Source: Mauremys mutica
Lineage: Eukaryota; Chordata; Testudines; Geoemydidae
Direction: 5' to 3'
NCBI RefSeq assembly: GCF_020497125.1
Contig: NC_059081.1
Span: 15,781,105-15,845,104, forward strand
DNA: 64,000 bases
The translations under genes were made by a program, and so were the position numbers. The notes under the pieces were generated by a model that made no database searches, was not told the DNA's origin, and saw only the letters and a program-made list of their open reading frames with translations. Every line of letters starts with the position of its first letter. Position 1 is the first letter of the stretch. This document shows positions 1-12,624 of the stretch, piece by piece.

Positions 1-64
1 TTCTGTTAGGTAATTACACAAAGCTATACAGATCTTTTCAGCTACAGTCAGTTATGCTCTGTAG

Positions 65-268
65 AGTAAAACTTTAGAAAAAAAACATCAGAAAGCTACT
101 GCCATCGGGCTCTACATCGACCTGTATGCAGAGTGGAATCCTGGCGTGAAGGTATATTATGAACGAAGAATCTCAGAACTAGACACCAAAAATGTGGATG
201 CTTCTCCAAGACATCCTTCATTTGGAGCTGAGAAATCAAGTCCCAGTCCTCTATCTGAATTCATGTAA
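65..268 (+). CDS. Possible host coding exon (partial), function unknown
   Basis: The frame after an in-frame TAG at 62-64 is open to a TAA at 266-268. From about position 86 it reads as a plausible protein piece with mostly C/G third positions (for example AIGLYIDLYAEWNPG), unlike nearby random ORFs. A donor-like GTAAGC at 265-270 sits at the end, so the exon could end at 264 in phase 2; otherwise the frame ends after Ser-Glu-Phe-Met. Upstream AG acceptors (ending at 64, 66, 77 or 91) have weak pyrimidine tracts, so the start is unresolved. I do not recognise the protein. It could equally be a fragment of a processed pseudogene or an unfamiliar transposon. Confidence 0.3.
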   Translation, partial: SKTLEKKHQKATAIGLYIDLYAEWNPGVKVYYERRISELDTKNVDASPRHPSFGAEKSSPSPLSEFM

Positions 269-2360
269 GCATGTACCTCATGTACCTCAACCCATGCAAA
301 GCACTTTTAACTTTAATGGGACCAGCTTCAGGATGAGGGCCTTGGGCTGGCCTTTCATTAAATGTTCAGGATTTCCTGCTTCTGGTGGGGCTGGAAATAT
401 CTATATGTTTTCAATGCTTCATTGTAAAATAGAACCTGAACATTTTGAGACAAGTGTGAACAAAATTAATTGGTATGGAGAAAAAGGTTATCCAAATGTT
501 TCTGAACCTCAAAAATAAGTTTAGTCTGAGTTTGGGGTAAAAGTGCAGCCCAAGTTCTGACTGTACAAGCAAATTAATCCATACCCCACTCAAACTGACC
601 TTACTTTTGGGGAGCAGGAGCATGCTTACATGGACCCAATTGCTCAGGCAAAGGACACGAATGTTAAAATTTCACCCAGCTGTAATCCTTCAACCAAAAC
701 ACTTGTTTGGTGAAAAATGAAGATTCCAGTCAAAACATTTTGTGTATTTGTGTCCAATAGCAGTGAATTGTTTCAATTTAAAACCAACTTAAAAATCTGA
801 AAAGTGTGGAAATATTTTGACTTTTAAAAAAAATAAACAAAAGGTTGTGACTTGTCAATTCAATTTCCACTTCAATATTTCTTTAAATTTTGTTTTAAAA
901 CTTTTAAAAGAAAAAAAGCTCAATATAAAAAAAATGTTCAACCCCAAACAACTTAATTTATTCCTTTTTGATATGCCAAAAATATATTTAAAAAAAAGTG
1001 GTTTTGGGTCAACTCAAAACAAATATTTCCAGCACTGCCAGAAAACAAAAATATCCAGTGTTTGCACAGATCTACTGAGGCTCTCCAAGTAAAATAACTA
1101 AAAGTAAAACACTGATATTTTATCTTCAGTGTTTGGCTGGCTGTTCCTCTCAAAATGAGTTTTAAAAGTAATATTGCTTCATAGTAACAGATACTTTTCC
1201 AGAACTGGTAATCAGCAATTGTAATAGATTGATAATGCTGCTGTGATTAATGTGCCTAATTCAGATTGGTAGATATGCATATTTGATGACCCTGTTGGTG
1301 TGGCAGCTGATTGCAGGGAAGAGAAGGAATTTCATCAGTTAGGATTCTAATGATAATAAAGGTCAAACTTCCTATAGATGAGTTAATTGCAGGAATTAAA
1401 GGTGCACACAGCTGTTTGGCAGTCCCCTCCAGCACAGTACCTTACAATCCTCCCCCAACCTAACTTATATTCTTCTCATCTAGGCGAATCAGGTGCCTGC
1501 TAGCAATTATCCTTAATGAGCCAGTAGTACTTCTCTGAGAGGGATGCTGATGAATCTAACTGCAGGCAGCAATTGTAGGTGCTCTGGCATTCTGAGACAG
1601 GTTTAATCCCTGGTTTACCAGATAATCTGCAGGGCTCATGCATCCTCCTAATATATATCCATATAAAAGAGAGATGGGCTAGGATCCCAAAGTTAAGCTT
1701 CAGTTCTAAACCTCCTGAAAGTTTGATATGTTGAGGTGTAGAGTTTTGCTTCTGGTCCTTGTCTGCTATCTAGATGTCCTGATACTTTAGAGAGCAACAA
1801 GGAAGTCGTTCTTCATGTGGCTATCTTTGTTCATATTTGATATTGATGGATTTGCCAGACCTTATTCTACAGCTCAAGCTGAAAATGTGATGATTACTTT
1901 ACAACAAATACCTGGAGACATATATTAGCATGTTTTTTTGGTAGGTGAAATATTTAGATACTCTTCACGATTCAAGTACACAGTTCATACTACACTCTGA
2001 TTACCACAAGGTTTAATATTTAATGCCTCTCGTTATTACTACTGCATATATTGAGAAGCTTAATGCAATTCCTTCTTTAATATCATACTTCATGTTTAAT
2101 ACTCGTATTTACCACAAAATCCTACAATCAGAAGATTAACAAATTACATTATTTTCAAGTGAAGTCTTATTCCTGTGCAATTCCTAATTGATTCATGATG
2201 CACTTACATTATAATTGGTCTCCTACTCTGCATTATATTCTGCATTAGGATTGCAGTACTTTAAGTGCCTTCTTCTTCTTGGGTCCTATAATGGTACAGG
2301 ATTTTCAGGCTTCCCATGGCAGGGTGCCCATTTTCCCAGGATCCCCTGGGCTTAAATAGG
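269..2360. other. Non-coding stretch; AT-rich, no gene seen
   Basis: No convincing ORF or splice-flanked exon. About 660-1060 is A/T-rich with many GAAAAATT/AATTTT words, resembling the AT-rich family seen at 2460-2640 and 23706-23930. The stretch 1150-1420 is balanced, non-repetitive and rich in homeodomain/POU-like words (TAATTG, ATGCATAT), so it could be a conserved non-coding element, but this cannot be tested here. Confidence 0.5.
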
Positions 2361-2640
2361 TTGTCTAGGTGGCAGACACCCCAGACTGCTTGCCTGCTGG
2401 GTGGGTGGGTAGGCTGCCCAGTCAACTTGCCTGGCAGCCAGGAGCCAACAGGATGGCTGGTTGGCTAGGGAGCCAGCTTGCTGACCCAGAAATTTTATTT
2501 AAAAAAATCCATTTTGGTTCTCCCAAAATTGATTTTTTGGAAAAATTTCCTTTGATCAGAATTTTCTTCATTTTGAACTTTTAATTCCGGTTTTTAGAAA
2601 TGCAGTTTTCCACAAGATAGAAATTCTGGTTCCCACACAG
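2250..2640. repeat. Interspersed repeat with GC-rich head and AT-rich tail
   Basis: A GC-rich, GGCTGGC/GCCAGC-rich head (about 2300-2480) is followed by an AT-rich part full of AAATTTT/GAAAAATTT words. The same bipartite composition recurs at 17040-17620 and 32565-32960, suggesting one interspersed family. The ORF at 2369-2584 is a product of this composition. Boundaries are approximate and the family is not named. Confidence 0.4.
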
Positions 2641-3054
2641 TGCTAGTTTTATGTTAGATTCCTCTGGATCTGCGAGATCACAACTACTTGGATGATGTTT
2701 TACTCAGGTGGTAATATTTTCCACTCACTTTGTGCTAGTATAAATGATTGCACAAACTGCAGATCAGTGAATTGGGTCTAAAACTGGGATTGCATCAGTC
2801 TCATTTTCCCTTGAGTTCTATAAAGATGATTGCTAAAAAATAGCAGTTTCACACAGACAAAAGACTTTCTCCTTCATTTCACTAATACATGCTTTGTGAC
2901 AAGATACAATCTTCCTGTAGCTTTCACAAGATTCCACTCATGTTCAGCGGTTGGCATTAGATCAGTGTGCAATGACTGTGTCATAATTGCTCCTTTAACT
3001 CTCACACAAACACAGATTTACTCCACTCTCTAAATATTTATCAGAAACTAAGGC

Positions 3055-3130
3055 CAAATCCAGACGTGGTACTGCTCAATTGACTTCAGTGAAGTTGGGT
3101 TCACTTACATCGGGGCTGAATTTGATCCAA
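3055..3130. repeat. Ancient dispersed repeat with TTGACTTCA core
   Basis: A short degraded copy of a widely scattered repeat whose hallmark is a near-palindrome around TTGACTTCAATGG. Other copies lie near 4700, 8000-8160, 15466, 15600, 18362, 26205, 33005 and 51110. The family has no name assigned here. Confidence 0.5.
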
Positions 3131-3873
3131 AACCAATGTAATGTAACAAACGATTATTAAATGAAGTTCTTTCCTACACCTCTGGTAGAGTAGACAATAG
3201 TCTTTCATTGCTGAAATGAAACCCAGTTCAAAGCACAATGCCTGCTATCTCAATACCTATCATAACAACTTACATAATTATGTGCCATCGAGTCATTAGC
3301 AATTTTGCACAGATAACAGGATAGTGTAATTAGATTCCAAACCTGTTCATTGTTAGTTTTCTGAATACAAAGAGGAACATTACATGGTATTTGGATCAGA
3401 CACAAAGTAATTTGCAATAGTTAGTGTACTGCAAGTTAAAATGTTTTAGGTGCCTTTCAATAACTAGAAACAATAAATAATACTCAGTGTAATGAAATGC
3501 AGTTTGTCAATGGAGTTTGTAACTGAAAGAAACATCTGGCCCCAAATGGCCAAATAGATGCCTCTGTTTCCGATTTAAAACATTCTAAGGATAGGGCAAG
3601 ACACCATGCAAGCTCCTTATGGATTGTCTACTGCTCTGTACCATGCCTAGCACAATGGCATCCGGTTTCTGAGTGGCCCCTAAGCACTGCAGTAATGAAA
3701 AAAGCTTGCTAATAGATTCTTAGCTACCAAAGAACAAAAGTAATGCAATATTATTTGCTGTTCTGTGATTCACAAATAAAGTGTTTTGAAAACTGTTGAA
3801 CTGATGACTGATCAAATCTAATCTTCTAGTCTGCTAAATGTCATTAAGAACCAAAAAGGTATTATGTGGTAGC

Positions 3874-4602
3874 TGTTGTTAGTAGCCACCGGTGTGGTGC
3901 TTTGCTCTTGTTTGATGATAACAGTCAGCTGCATGCGTGTTTTCGCTGTGTGCTGCCCCAGTTCTGCGCAGATAGCTGACACAGCAAAGCCCGAGAGAAC
4001 CCCCAAAGACCACAGACTCTAGTAAGGTATGAAGGAACCCGAGCCAGGTTTATTGTCAAACAAAGCACAGTAATAGTTTCCCGTAGACTCTACAACATAT
4101 ACTACAAATTTGTGCTGCCTGGCAATGGGCCAGCTCAGTCAGTGGTGGGACTTTCCACTGCCCCCTAGGCCAGACAAAGATGTGCACTCCAGGACCTATT
4201 TTTATACAGTTACAGGACAGATTACTCATCCCTACTGACGTATTGAGGTACAGCCCCTTGACTCATTAAGGTGCTGTCTCCCCCTTTGATTATGTTGTTT
4301 CAAACAGATCTATCCATCATGCTGTCCTTTTGACCCTGTCTTTAAGATGCACCTGCCTGTTCCTCGTTAGCTCTGTGGCATGTTCTGATGCCATCTTGGC
4401 ACAAGTTCCTCTTATTAGCACGTATGTGTGGATGCACCTGCTTCTAGCAACCCTCTTCTCACCAACTTCTGCGAGTGGGGCCTGTCTCTGGCTCACAGCC
4501 CAACTTTTGCTTAGCAATGCCTGAAAGTACCTTGGTGCAGGCCTTCGGCCTTATACTGGGCCTCTGATAAGGGTTTATGTTTCAGGGCCTCATCTTACTA
4601 CA
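3874..4602 (-). mobile_element. Solo LTR of an endogenous retrovirus-like element
   Basis: A 729-bp block with TG...CA ends (read on the minus strand) is flanked by a perfect 5-bp TSD, GTAGC, at 3869-3873 and 4603-4607. On the minus strand a TATAAAAA promoter word lies near 4199-4206 and an AATAAA polyadenylation signal at 4049-4054, in the U3-R-U5 order expected of an LTR. No internal gag/pol sequence adjoins it, so it is most simply a solo LTR left by recombination. ORFs inside it (for example 4330-4524) are incidental. Confidence 0.75.
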
Positions 4603-4619
4603 GTAGCTATATTAGAAAA

Positions 4620-4745
4620 AGTATGTCTGGAAAACTTCTCAAGTCCCAGTCCAGAAAACACTTAGTCACATATGTAATTGTACTCATGAGTGTAACTCCA
4701 TTGACTTCAATATGACTAGTCATATGTGTAAGAGTTAAGTATGCA
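4620..4745. repeat. Ancient dispersed repeat with TTGACTTCAAT core
   Basis: A degraded palindromic copy: ATATGACTAG and CTCATGAGTG arms surround CCATTGACTTCAAT near 4698-4711. Same family as 3055-3130. Confidence 0.4.
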
Positions 4746-5215
4746 TGTTAATTGTTTCTTGGATCAAAGTTTATTGGTAAGACACTATCAGTGTGCTTGA
4801 CACTGTGCAATAGCGAGAAACTCACAGTGCTACTCAGAAGTGTTTGGGGCCTGAATTTTAGAGGTGCAACTGACCCTCTAACTCCAAATGAAGCCAATAG
4901 CAGCTGTGGGCGTTCAGCCCTTCTGAAAAAAATTAAAAGAAAAATCAGACCCCTTTGGTACCTAAACTGGACAGACAATACCATAAGGATCACACTAAAT
5001 GGCCAAGGACTGGACAATCTAATCTCAAAGAGGCTTGGTTAGTGTGTTTCCTCTCAGTTTTATTCAGCGATCAGCACTGAAATGTGAAGCACAGAAATGT
5101 GTCTATACTGAGAAATTCAAATTCCTGTGCATATAGTATGCAAGTTAAATTCAAGATCTGAAAATGCAGTACTGATATTAATGTGAAAGTTAACTGAAGG
5201 TCTTATGTGAATCCA

Positions 5216-5407
5216 TACACACCTCTACCCTGATAACGCTGTCCTCGGGAGCCAAAAAAAATCTTACCGCGTTATAGGTGAAACCGCATTATATCGAACT
5301 TGCTTTGATCTGCGGGAGTGCATAGCCCCGCCCCCCGGAGTGCTGCTTACCACGTTATATTCGAATTCATGTTATATCGGGTCATGTTATGTCGGGGTAG
5401 AGGTGTA
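5216..5407. mobile_element. Short mariner/Tigger-type MITE
   Basis: A 192-bp element ending in inverted repeats CACCTCTACCCTGATA and its near complement TCGGGGTAGAGGTGTA. TA dinucleotides at both edges fit a Tc1/mariner (pogo/Tigger-like) TA target. The interior carries repeated GTTATA(T)CG words. No coding capacity. Confidence 0.75.
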
Positions 5408-5409
5408 CA

Positions 5410-6590
5410 GTATTCAAGAACTGATTAGAATTGCTATATAAAAGGTACATTCTAAGCCAATGCTCTTCTTTTGGTTAGTTTTCTTTCCTGATGAGATTCA
5501 GAGATAAAGAAATTAAGTAGTGAGGCAAATGGTGATGAGAAAAAGCTCAAATCCTGTGACGTAACTAAGCATAGCAAGTGCTCTTTTCCATAATGCTACA
5601 TATAAAATATGAGTCTTCCTGACCAAATATATTCTACCCCAAAATCAAAACTTTTCACCTCTGAGTCTCCAGACACTGCCAAAGCAAATACAGAGACAAG
5701 GAACCAGGAGAGAGACTGAGTGGGAAAGGACACCAAGTGTGACACCTTTTTGTTATGTTGGTTTTTAGGCTACAGAATGTTGACGTTTGCAAAGGATCAC
5801 TCAGTATCACTAATCTATTGCGCACACATACAAACATTGCCAGAAGCTAGAAACAACAGATTAAACCAGCAAATTTGGCTGTTTAAAAAAAATTTTTTTT
5901 TTGCTGCAATATTTAGTGGCAGTTTGAACATGTGGGAAAGAAAGGGTTTAGATTCTTTCAAAACTAAACTTGGGCATCACTGTAGGGAGAGACTAGAAAT
6001 GCAAAGGGTAAAAATCTGCTAGCTGTGGCTTATTTTCATTGGCTTGATTTTAAGCACCTAATCAACAGCATCCAGGTCTCAAACCAGGAGAGCCTGAAGA
6101 GAGAGAGAGAGAGATGAAACCTGGGGTTATGGCAGAAAAATCCCTAAGAATAGTTCATCACCAAGTACTGGTCTAACTTGTTTGCACGAATAATAATTTT
6201 AATATGTTGACAGAGAAATCCTATTTCTGTCTCTTGGAGACCACGACCCAGCACTGTTACACATGAGCTAATCACATCGATTTAATGCGGTATGGTTACA
6301 GAATAGCTGGCCTTTATGCCTTCACTGGAGTCTGCACCTCAGGGGAACAGCAGGTACACTTCCCATAACTAGTCTTTGTGCTCAGACTTGTATTCAGCTC
6401 TTGCTCTAAGGCCTTAAACACCTGAACTGGTGCTTCCTCAGAAGTCAAAGAACTGGAAGTTAGAGGTAGCAGTGAAAATAGAAGAAACATCAATATCTTT
6501 CCTCTCTCCCTCCACCTGCTACAGGGGAGGAGGAATAGTTGTGTTAAGCAACTACTGTTACTCCATTGTACACTGACTGTTCTTCCATAC
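5410..6590. other. Non-coding stretch with a (GA)n run
   Basis: No gene recognised. A short (GA)n microsatellite lies at about 6097-6113. The ORF at 5720-6022 has no recognisable domain and shows no coding signature. Confidence 0.5.
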
Positions 6591-6595
6591 TGCTC

Positions 6596-6820
6596 AAGGG
6601 CTTGTCTACGCGGTGTTTTAGTCCGCAGTAGAGGAGTGTATGTTTTACTCCACCCTAACTGGCATGCACTAGAAGCGCCCCAGTGTCATTAACAAAGTGC
6701 TGTTTGAAATGGAACAACATTAACTGGGCCAACACAAACAAGTTAGTGTGTGACAGAATAGTACAAACTGAAATTTACATCCTGCTGGTTCAGATTAAAG
6801 CACTACATAGACAAGCCTTA
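6596..6820. mobile_element. TIR element (MITE), GGGCTTGTCTAC ends
   Basis: The left end AAGGGCTTGTCTACGCGGTG is mirrored by the right end CACTACATAGACAAGCCTTA, giving TIRs of roughly 18-20 bp with a few mismatches. The interior has no ORF of note. The ends resemble those at 11895-12133 and, more loosely, the GTCTACACT ends of the Harbinger-type elements here. A TSD is not clear. Confidence 0.6.
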
Positions 6821-7009
6821 AATTTGGTTCCCGAAGGGAGGCAACTGAGTCTAGTCCGGAAACAAGGGTCCCTTTGTGGTGAGCACTATATAAACACACA
6901 GTCCCTGACCTGAATGGCAGCTTACAGCCTAGTATAAAAAAAGATGCAACACACAATGCCAATACCTACTTTTCTGCAAACCTTTGTTATTTTGTTACCT
7001 GCCTCTTGC

Positions 7010-7110
7010 TGTGTCCTGTCTGCATGCAGACTGTGAGCTCTCTGGGGAAGGGACTGTCTTTGTTATTTGTTACATAGTACAGTATGTACCACAACCGGGC
7101 CCTGATCCTT
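7010..7110 (+). repeat. L2-like LINE 3'-end fragment
   Basis: The phrase GACTGTGAGCTCTCTGGGGAAGG followed by GACTGTCTTTG and GTACC is the familiar decayed 3' end of LINE2-class repeats. Related fragments lie near 42260-42330, 50560-50590 and 52290-52370. Very old and truncated. Confidence 0.45.
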
Positions 7111-7969
7111 GACTGAAGTTCCTAGATTCTATTATAATGAGTGTTATAAACCATAGAAGAGAATGGAGTAAAAGTGAGAAAAAGTGAGCTTTTGCCTAGG
7201 CTAGCATTATACATAGCACAGAGGTTCTGAATGAGTTCAAAAAGTTTTTTTGGTTTGAATTTATAAATGTATAAATAAATAATCTGCAATCCCCACTGGC
7301 TCCTACCCTACTCTATGAACTAGTTTTTAAATGTATTCAAATAACTTGTTCAGATCATCGCTTGTTCATTTTTTTCCCCATACACAAGCTTCATAGGGTA
7401 CTGAGAAGCAATCAGTGTGAGATTTTAAAGCACACCTAGGATTAAGCTAAAGGGAAAATTCACAAGGCTATAGAGCCTAAATTATCTCCACACATTTCAT
7501 TAACTTAATGGAGAGCATTAACAAATAATATTAATGGAAAACTAATTTATTTATGGAAATATGGTTAGCATGAAAACACTGTTCTTGTTTTTCTGATGTA
7601 GTGTGTGTATTTTTAATTAGATTTGAATCTTTAGCTACTTTCAACAAATCCTTTTAGTTATGCAGCAAATGATTTTTTTTAGCTCAGTTTGTTTCTTCAG
7701 ACCCTTTCCACAAATCCTAAAATACTAGAAAGCAATGCATCATTTTGATTTATGTTACTTGATAATATCTGTAGGGTTCACATAATACATGCAAACTTCT
7801 GCATCTTTAAATTATATAAAGAGATATTTCTGAAGGTTTTCCAATCCCATTAGGAAACATACGGGAAAAGAATCAATGTACTGTTTTTATGTACAGTAAA
7901 CCAAAACAATTTAGAAGATTTACTGTACCAAGTTAAACACAAAATGCTGGGAACACTAATAATTAAGGG

Positions 7970-8165
7970 ACCGATTCTTCCACCCTTATGCACACTGAAT
8001 AGTACCTTGGGCCCTGATCTTGCAAACACTTATGCACATGCTTAACTTTCTTCATGTTAATAGCTCTATTGACATTAATGGGACAACTCATTTGTTTCAG
8101 TTTAAGCACGTACTTAAGAGTTTTCAGAAACAACTTTATTTTGTGATTAGGCCCATTGATAAAAC
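7970..8165. repeat. Palindromic ancient dispersed repeat
   Basis: GGGCCCTGATCTTGCAAACA, a run of GCACATGCTTAACTTT, a central TTGACATTAATGGGAC and then AAGCACGTACTTAAG form a long imperfect palindrome. This is the best-preserved copy here of the TTGACTTCAATGG family. Related pieces: 16985-17040 and 44120-44170. Confidence 0.5.
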
Positions 8166-9124
8166 AGATGCTTGAGGTCCCAAATCCACATTTACTTCTC
8201 CAAGCTCACTGTCAGGCTCATAGCTGAAACACTCAAAGATGTATACCCACACAGCAATTTGAATTTCTAATTTTTGAGGGTGTAGATCTTTGGTGAATTT
8301 ATTTAAACAGTCTTGACTTTATATTTTGAGAAGTTCTCGTGAATGTAACCAGCACTTTGTATTTAAATTAGATCTGGTCAAGAAATCCACCCACAAAAAA
8401 ACAAAGCAAAAACACCAAACAAAAAGTTTTTAATTCAAAAGATATAATTTCTTGTGATAAATCAGAAGTGAAACAAAGTGAAAGTTTTAATTTATTAAAA
8501 TTTGTTTTCAAAAACTAAACTAAAAAAGTAAAAGAAAAGTTATTGTGTTTCATGATTTTCCATAGGGAAAAAAATCTCACCCAAAATTACATTTCCTCTG
8601 AACAATTTCATTTTTGATTAAAATATTTCAGTGGGAAGATCAGAAAATGTAATGAGCTCTAATACAAATCATTACTGCTAAACAGATCTTTTGTAGTGAT
8701 TTAACTCAGGCAGGATCCTGTTTGAACTTATATTATAACATGTACGTCTGAATAGGTGACATTATTTCCCCAGTATATCAACCTCTGTGTGTAACTCAAT
8801 GGCCTTGTGTAGGTGATTGGGCCACCTTTGGAGACTGGCCTCAGAAACTACAGCAGTGCACTACCTCGCAGCAATCCTTTAGCTCAAACGAGATGAGACC
8901 TACAGTTCTGTACTCAGGGTCCCAGGCCCCTCCCTCATGTTGCAGTCATAGTGTATTTACGTACACAGGCACGGTTCCTTTCACAATACCACTTCAGATG
9001 GAACTTGAGTGGATCACACTCAGTTACTGAAGAGAGAAGTATATAAACACACCGGCTTAGTCCATATGAATGTTAAGTATCTCCCCAGTCCCTGTGACTA
9101 ACAGCTAACTGCTTTCTCTCAACT

Positions 9125-9230
9125 AAAAAGTCAGTTTTTGGACTGAAAGTCCCAGGTTTGATCCCTGCTGACTATGAGATCTCTGTATAGAGCCATAGTT
9201 CCCATGTCAAGTTAAAAACTTGGAAGACTA
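9125..9230 (+). repeat. Truncated tRNA-derived SINE
   Basis: GGACTGAAAGTCCCAGG followed by GGTTTGATCCC matches the anticodon-arm/box-B half of a tRNA-derived SINE. The box-A half is poorly preserved. Not a functional tRNA gene. Confidence 0.4.
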
Positions 9231-11894
9231 ACATAACAATGCCAAGCCCAGAAGAAAACAGGATACATGTTTATTACGCTGTGATTGAAAGAGCAATTTC
9301 AAGTACTGATCTGTCCAGTTTTAATGACAGCTACTCACGAGTTTTATTTTCAGAACAAATCAAACTGCAGCAATTTGGTCTTTGTGCATGCTCTTTGTGC
9401 ATCCATCCATTGTTCCCTTCTGTCTCATTCTCCTACTTGATCAGATGGTTTAAATAATATATTATCAGCATATATAAGAGATAAATTTGTATTGGATAGC
9501 TTAATGTAATGGGGTCTGCTAGCAGTTATCATTAGGTGATGCCATGCCACTGATGTATTATACTGCAGCAACATCAGATGGTTCAAGGCAATGATGCATT
9601 TCATTGATTCATCAGCCAATGCAGAGTAATGATATTGTTCTGATGATGTATCAATGAACATTACTTTGGTGATGTATCACCCTTATTAATGTAATGATAT
9701 GCCCTAAGATACCTTCCTGCTGGCATTAGTGTATAGGGTGTCTATTAGATCAGTAGGAGCTTTACTAAATAAGTGTGTGTGTAATATTATAATATATATA
9801 GATATATATAAAAATAAAAATTGTAGAACAGGATGTTAAAGATGTGGAATCTCTCTAAGCCTCTTTGTGTACATTCTTAGAGACAGAAGAAAAATGTGCC
9901 AGAGAAGTTGTTTGATTAGTTTATACTCTAATGAATGAACAATTGCCTATCAGCACATTCAAATTATCAGAGCAGTCTTTGCACTGCATGAGGGAAGCTA
10001 AAAAGGAAAGGCTTTTTTAAGTGCACATTTAAAAATGATTGATAATATACCAATTGCTTTGCTATCACACCTCTTCACACATCTTTAGGTCGTCAATTGG
10101 GAGAACTGTACAGCTTCACTTTGTAGTTCTCTCACCTTAAGAATGTGTCCTAAAGAAGAGCTCTGTGTAAGCTCAAGAGCTTGTCTCTCCATCAGAAACT
10201 AATCCTATATATATATATTTTTTACCTGACCCACCTTGTATCTCTCTAATAGCCTAGGACCAAGACATCTACAACACTGCATACTCCAAGAATGAGAGAC
10301 TGCTATATTGAACAGCCAAGGGATATGGGAGGCAGCTACTGATACAAATTGAAATGTTATTTAGGATTGCTAGACAACTTCTCTGCTAGTTGACTGAATG
10401 TAAGACTCCCAGAGGAGAAAAATGGCTTGGCAATTTAGTGACAGTATGACTAAGAAAAGGGATTCATATTCAGATTCTGACCTTGGTCTGTCAGTCCCAG
10501 GATAGCAAGTTTGGGAGAGTTATACAGGCAGCTCGTCAAGTCCTTGAAGAAGCAGAAGGCCTTGACATATGTAAACACACACACCACGCTCTGGCCAACT
10601 ACCTACAGAGTGGTATGTGTGGACCTCCAAGGAAGTCAGATCCAGCTCTTGTTAGGGAGAGGGGAAGCAGTCACCATGGGAAGAGAAGGAGGAGGAGGAG
10701 GAATTTGGAGGCCTTAGGAAAAAGAAAAGAACATACTTGTAAAGAAGATAATCCAAGAAAAGACACCCAAACCTGAATTCTACCCTCAAATTATTAGAAT
10801 GTGAAGAGACTTTTTCCAGTTGTTTATTTACTAATGCTAGGGGGAACAAGGCAGAGGAACTAGAAATTCTCAGTGGTGATTAAAAATTGATATAATTGGC
10901 ATTATGGAAACGTAGTGAGATGATTACATGACTGTTAAAAATTACTGATTATAACCTGTTCAGGAAGCAGAGAGTGTGGTGAAGAGGTTACAGACATAAT
11001 TGCCTGTTTTAGAGTTATTGCTAATTCAGACCAACAAGATCTTAAATGTATTTGATTCATTGCGCAAATAAAAAGCCCATCTGCGAATACCAGTGGAAGG
11101 AGTCTGTTGAGTTCAAAGCAAACCAAAGAACAAGATGCTTAAACACCTATCTAACATGTGGAAAGAAAACTTGAATTATGAGCTATTTCAATTTGGGAAA
11201 CATGCTGGCAATCTCATGCAGCCAGTAGTAAAACATGGTTAGCATGTCTAAAAATGCTTTTTGTTAGTACAATTATCCAAATGCATTTAAGATCTTGTGG
11301 GTCTAGACGATCTGTAACTCTAGAACAGGCAATTATGTCTATAACCTCTTTGACCCAGATTACTAAATATTATAGATTATATTTTAAACATACATTAACT
11401 AATTTGGATCTCCTGATGGATGAAGATTAATTTATCACTGGTATGGAAGATGGTGGCTGCTTAGGGACCAATGATCATGACCTGATTACATTCAATATGG
11501 GCAAACTGAAGATCCTTCCAATCACTAATATATATACTTGGCACATCAAAAGGACTAATTTCCCACAGCTGAGGACAGTTATGAGCAAAATTCACTGAGA
11601 GGAAAATTTTAGACAGAAAAATATGAATGAAAATTAGCGCTCTTAAAGGAGATTTTAGATGGCCAAAAAGCCACAATTCCACAATCAAGAAAAAGGACAA
11701 ACTGTGGCTAAAAGCCCATCCTGGTTCAGAGGTGAAGTGAAGGCAGCAATTTAAAACGCACACACACACACAAGAAAATGAAGAATGAAAATAGATAATT
11801 TGAATTTATATCAATTGCTAAGTGCCAAAATTGATACAGGAAGCTCAAGACATGACTAGCAAGCCAAAGGACAATAAGGCATTGGCGTACAATA

Positions 11895-12133
11895 GAGCTT
11901 GTCTATATGGGGAATGGAGTAAGCTATGGTGTGAATTTGAAGTGTGGAGTGCACCAGTTTGAAGTGCACCAATTTCCCGTGTGGATGTTCTTATTCCTTA
12001 CTAAACCACAGAAAGGTACTCTTAGTGAGCAGTAAGTGTCCACACAGGGAGTTGGTGTGGAGTAGCTAGTGTTTACTAGCTACTTTGCACTTACTCCTCT
12101 AGGCTTTCCCCCTACCTCCATGTAGACAAGCAC
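11895..12133. mobile_element. MITE inserted in the CR1
   Basis: GAGCTTGTCTATATGGGGA at the left matches the complement of CCATGTAGACAAGCAC at the right, giving about 19-bp imperfect TIRs around a 239-bp AT-rich interior. It resembles the 6596-6820 element. It separates two CR1 ORF2 segments. Confidence 0.6.
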
Positions 12134-12624
12134 TTGGGAACAGAATAAATCCCACCATTATTAGACTGAGATAGTGAAATTGTTAACAATGATGTAGAAG
12201 AGAGAAGACATGCTCAATAAGTATTTCTGTTCTGTCTTTGGAAAGAAACAAATACATTCATTCTGCATCATGTGTGGATCATGCAGTGTTTTTCTGTTCA
12301 TTAGTAATTAAGGAGGATGTTAAACATCATGTGCTAAGGATAAACATTTTAAAATCTGAAGGCCTGGATAATTTGCACCCCTGTATTCCAAAAGAGCGGG
12401 ATAGTGTTAATGTTGTGCCAATGTTCAAAAAGGGCAGCAGGATGGCCCAGGAAACTATAGGTCAACTAAAGTAAATATGAATTCACTACTGATAAAGTTT
12501 ACAGATGGCACAAAGATTTGCAAGGCGGATAATCAGGAAGACAGGACAGTCACACAGAGCAATATGGTAACTGGGTGCATTCAAAACAACATGCATTTTA
12601 ACATGGGAACCAGGTACATAGGCC

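Larger units (their letters stand above)
7110..10850. other. Non-coding AT-rich stretch, gene-free
   Basis: No gene recognised. It holds an ancient TTGACTTCAATGG-family copy (7970-8160), an AT-rich repeat-like block (8370-8660), a truncated tRNA-like SINE (9125-9230), an AT microsatellite (about 9780-9830, with TATATATATA near 10208) and a GGA run near 10688. The ORF at 10483-10776 could not be assigned and ends in low-complexity Arg/Lys-rich sequence. Confidence 0.45.

Noticed and set aside
10483..10776. 97-codon ORF as a gene
   Set aside because: The Arg/Lys-rich end comes from a GGA/GAA low-complexity run; no recognisable domain.
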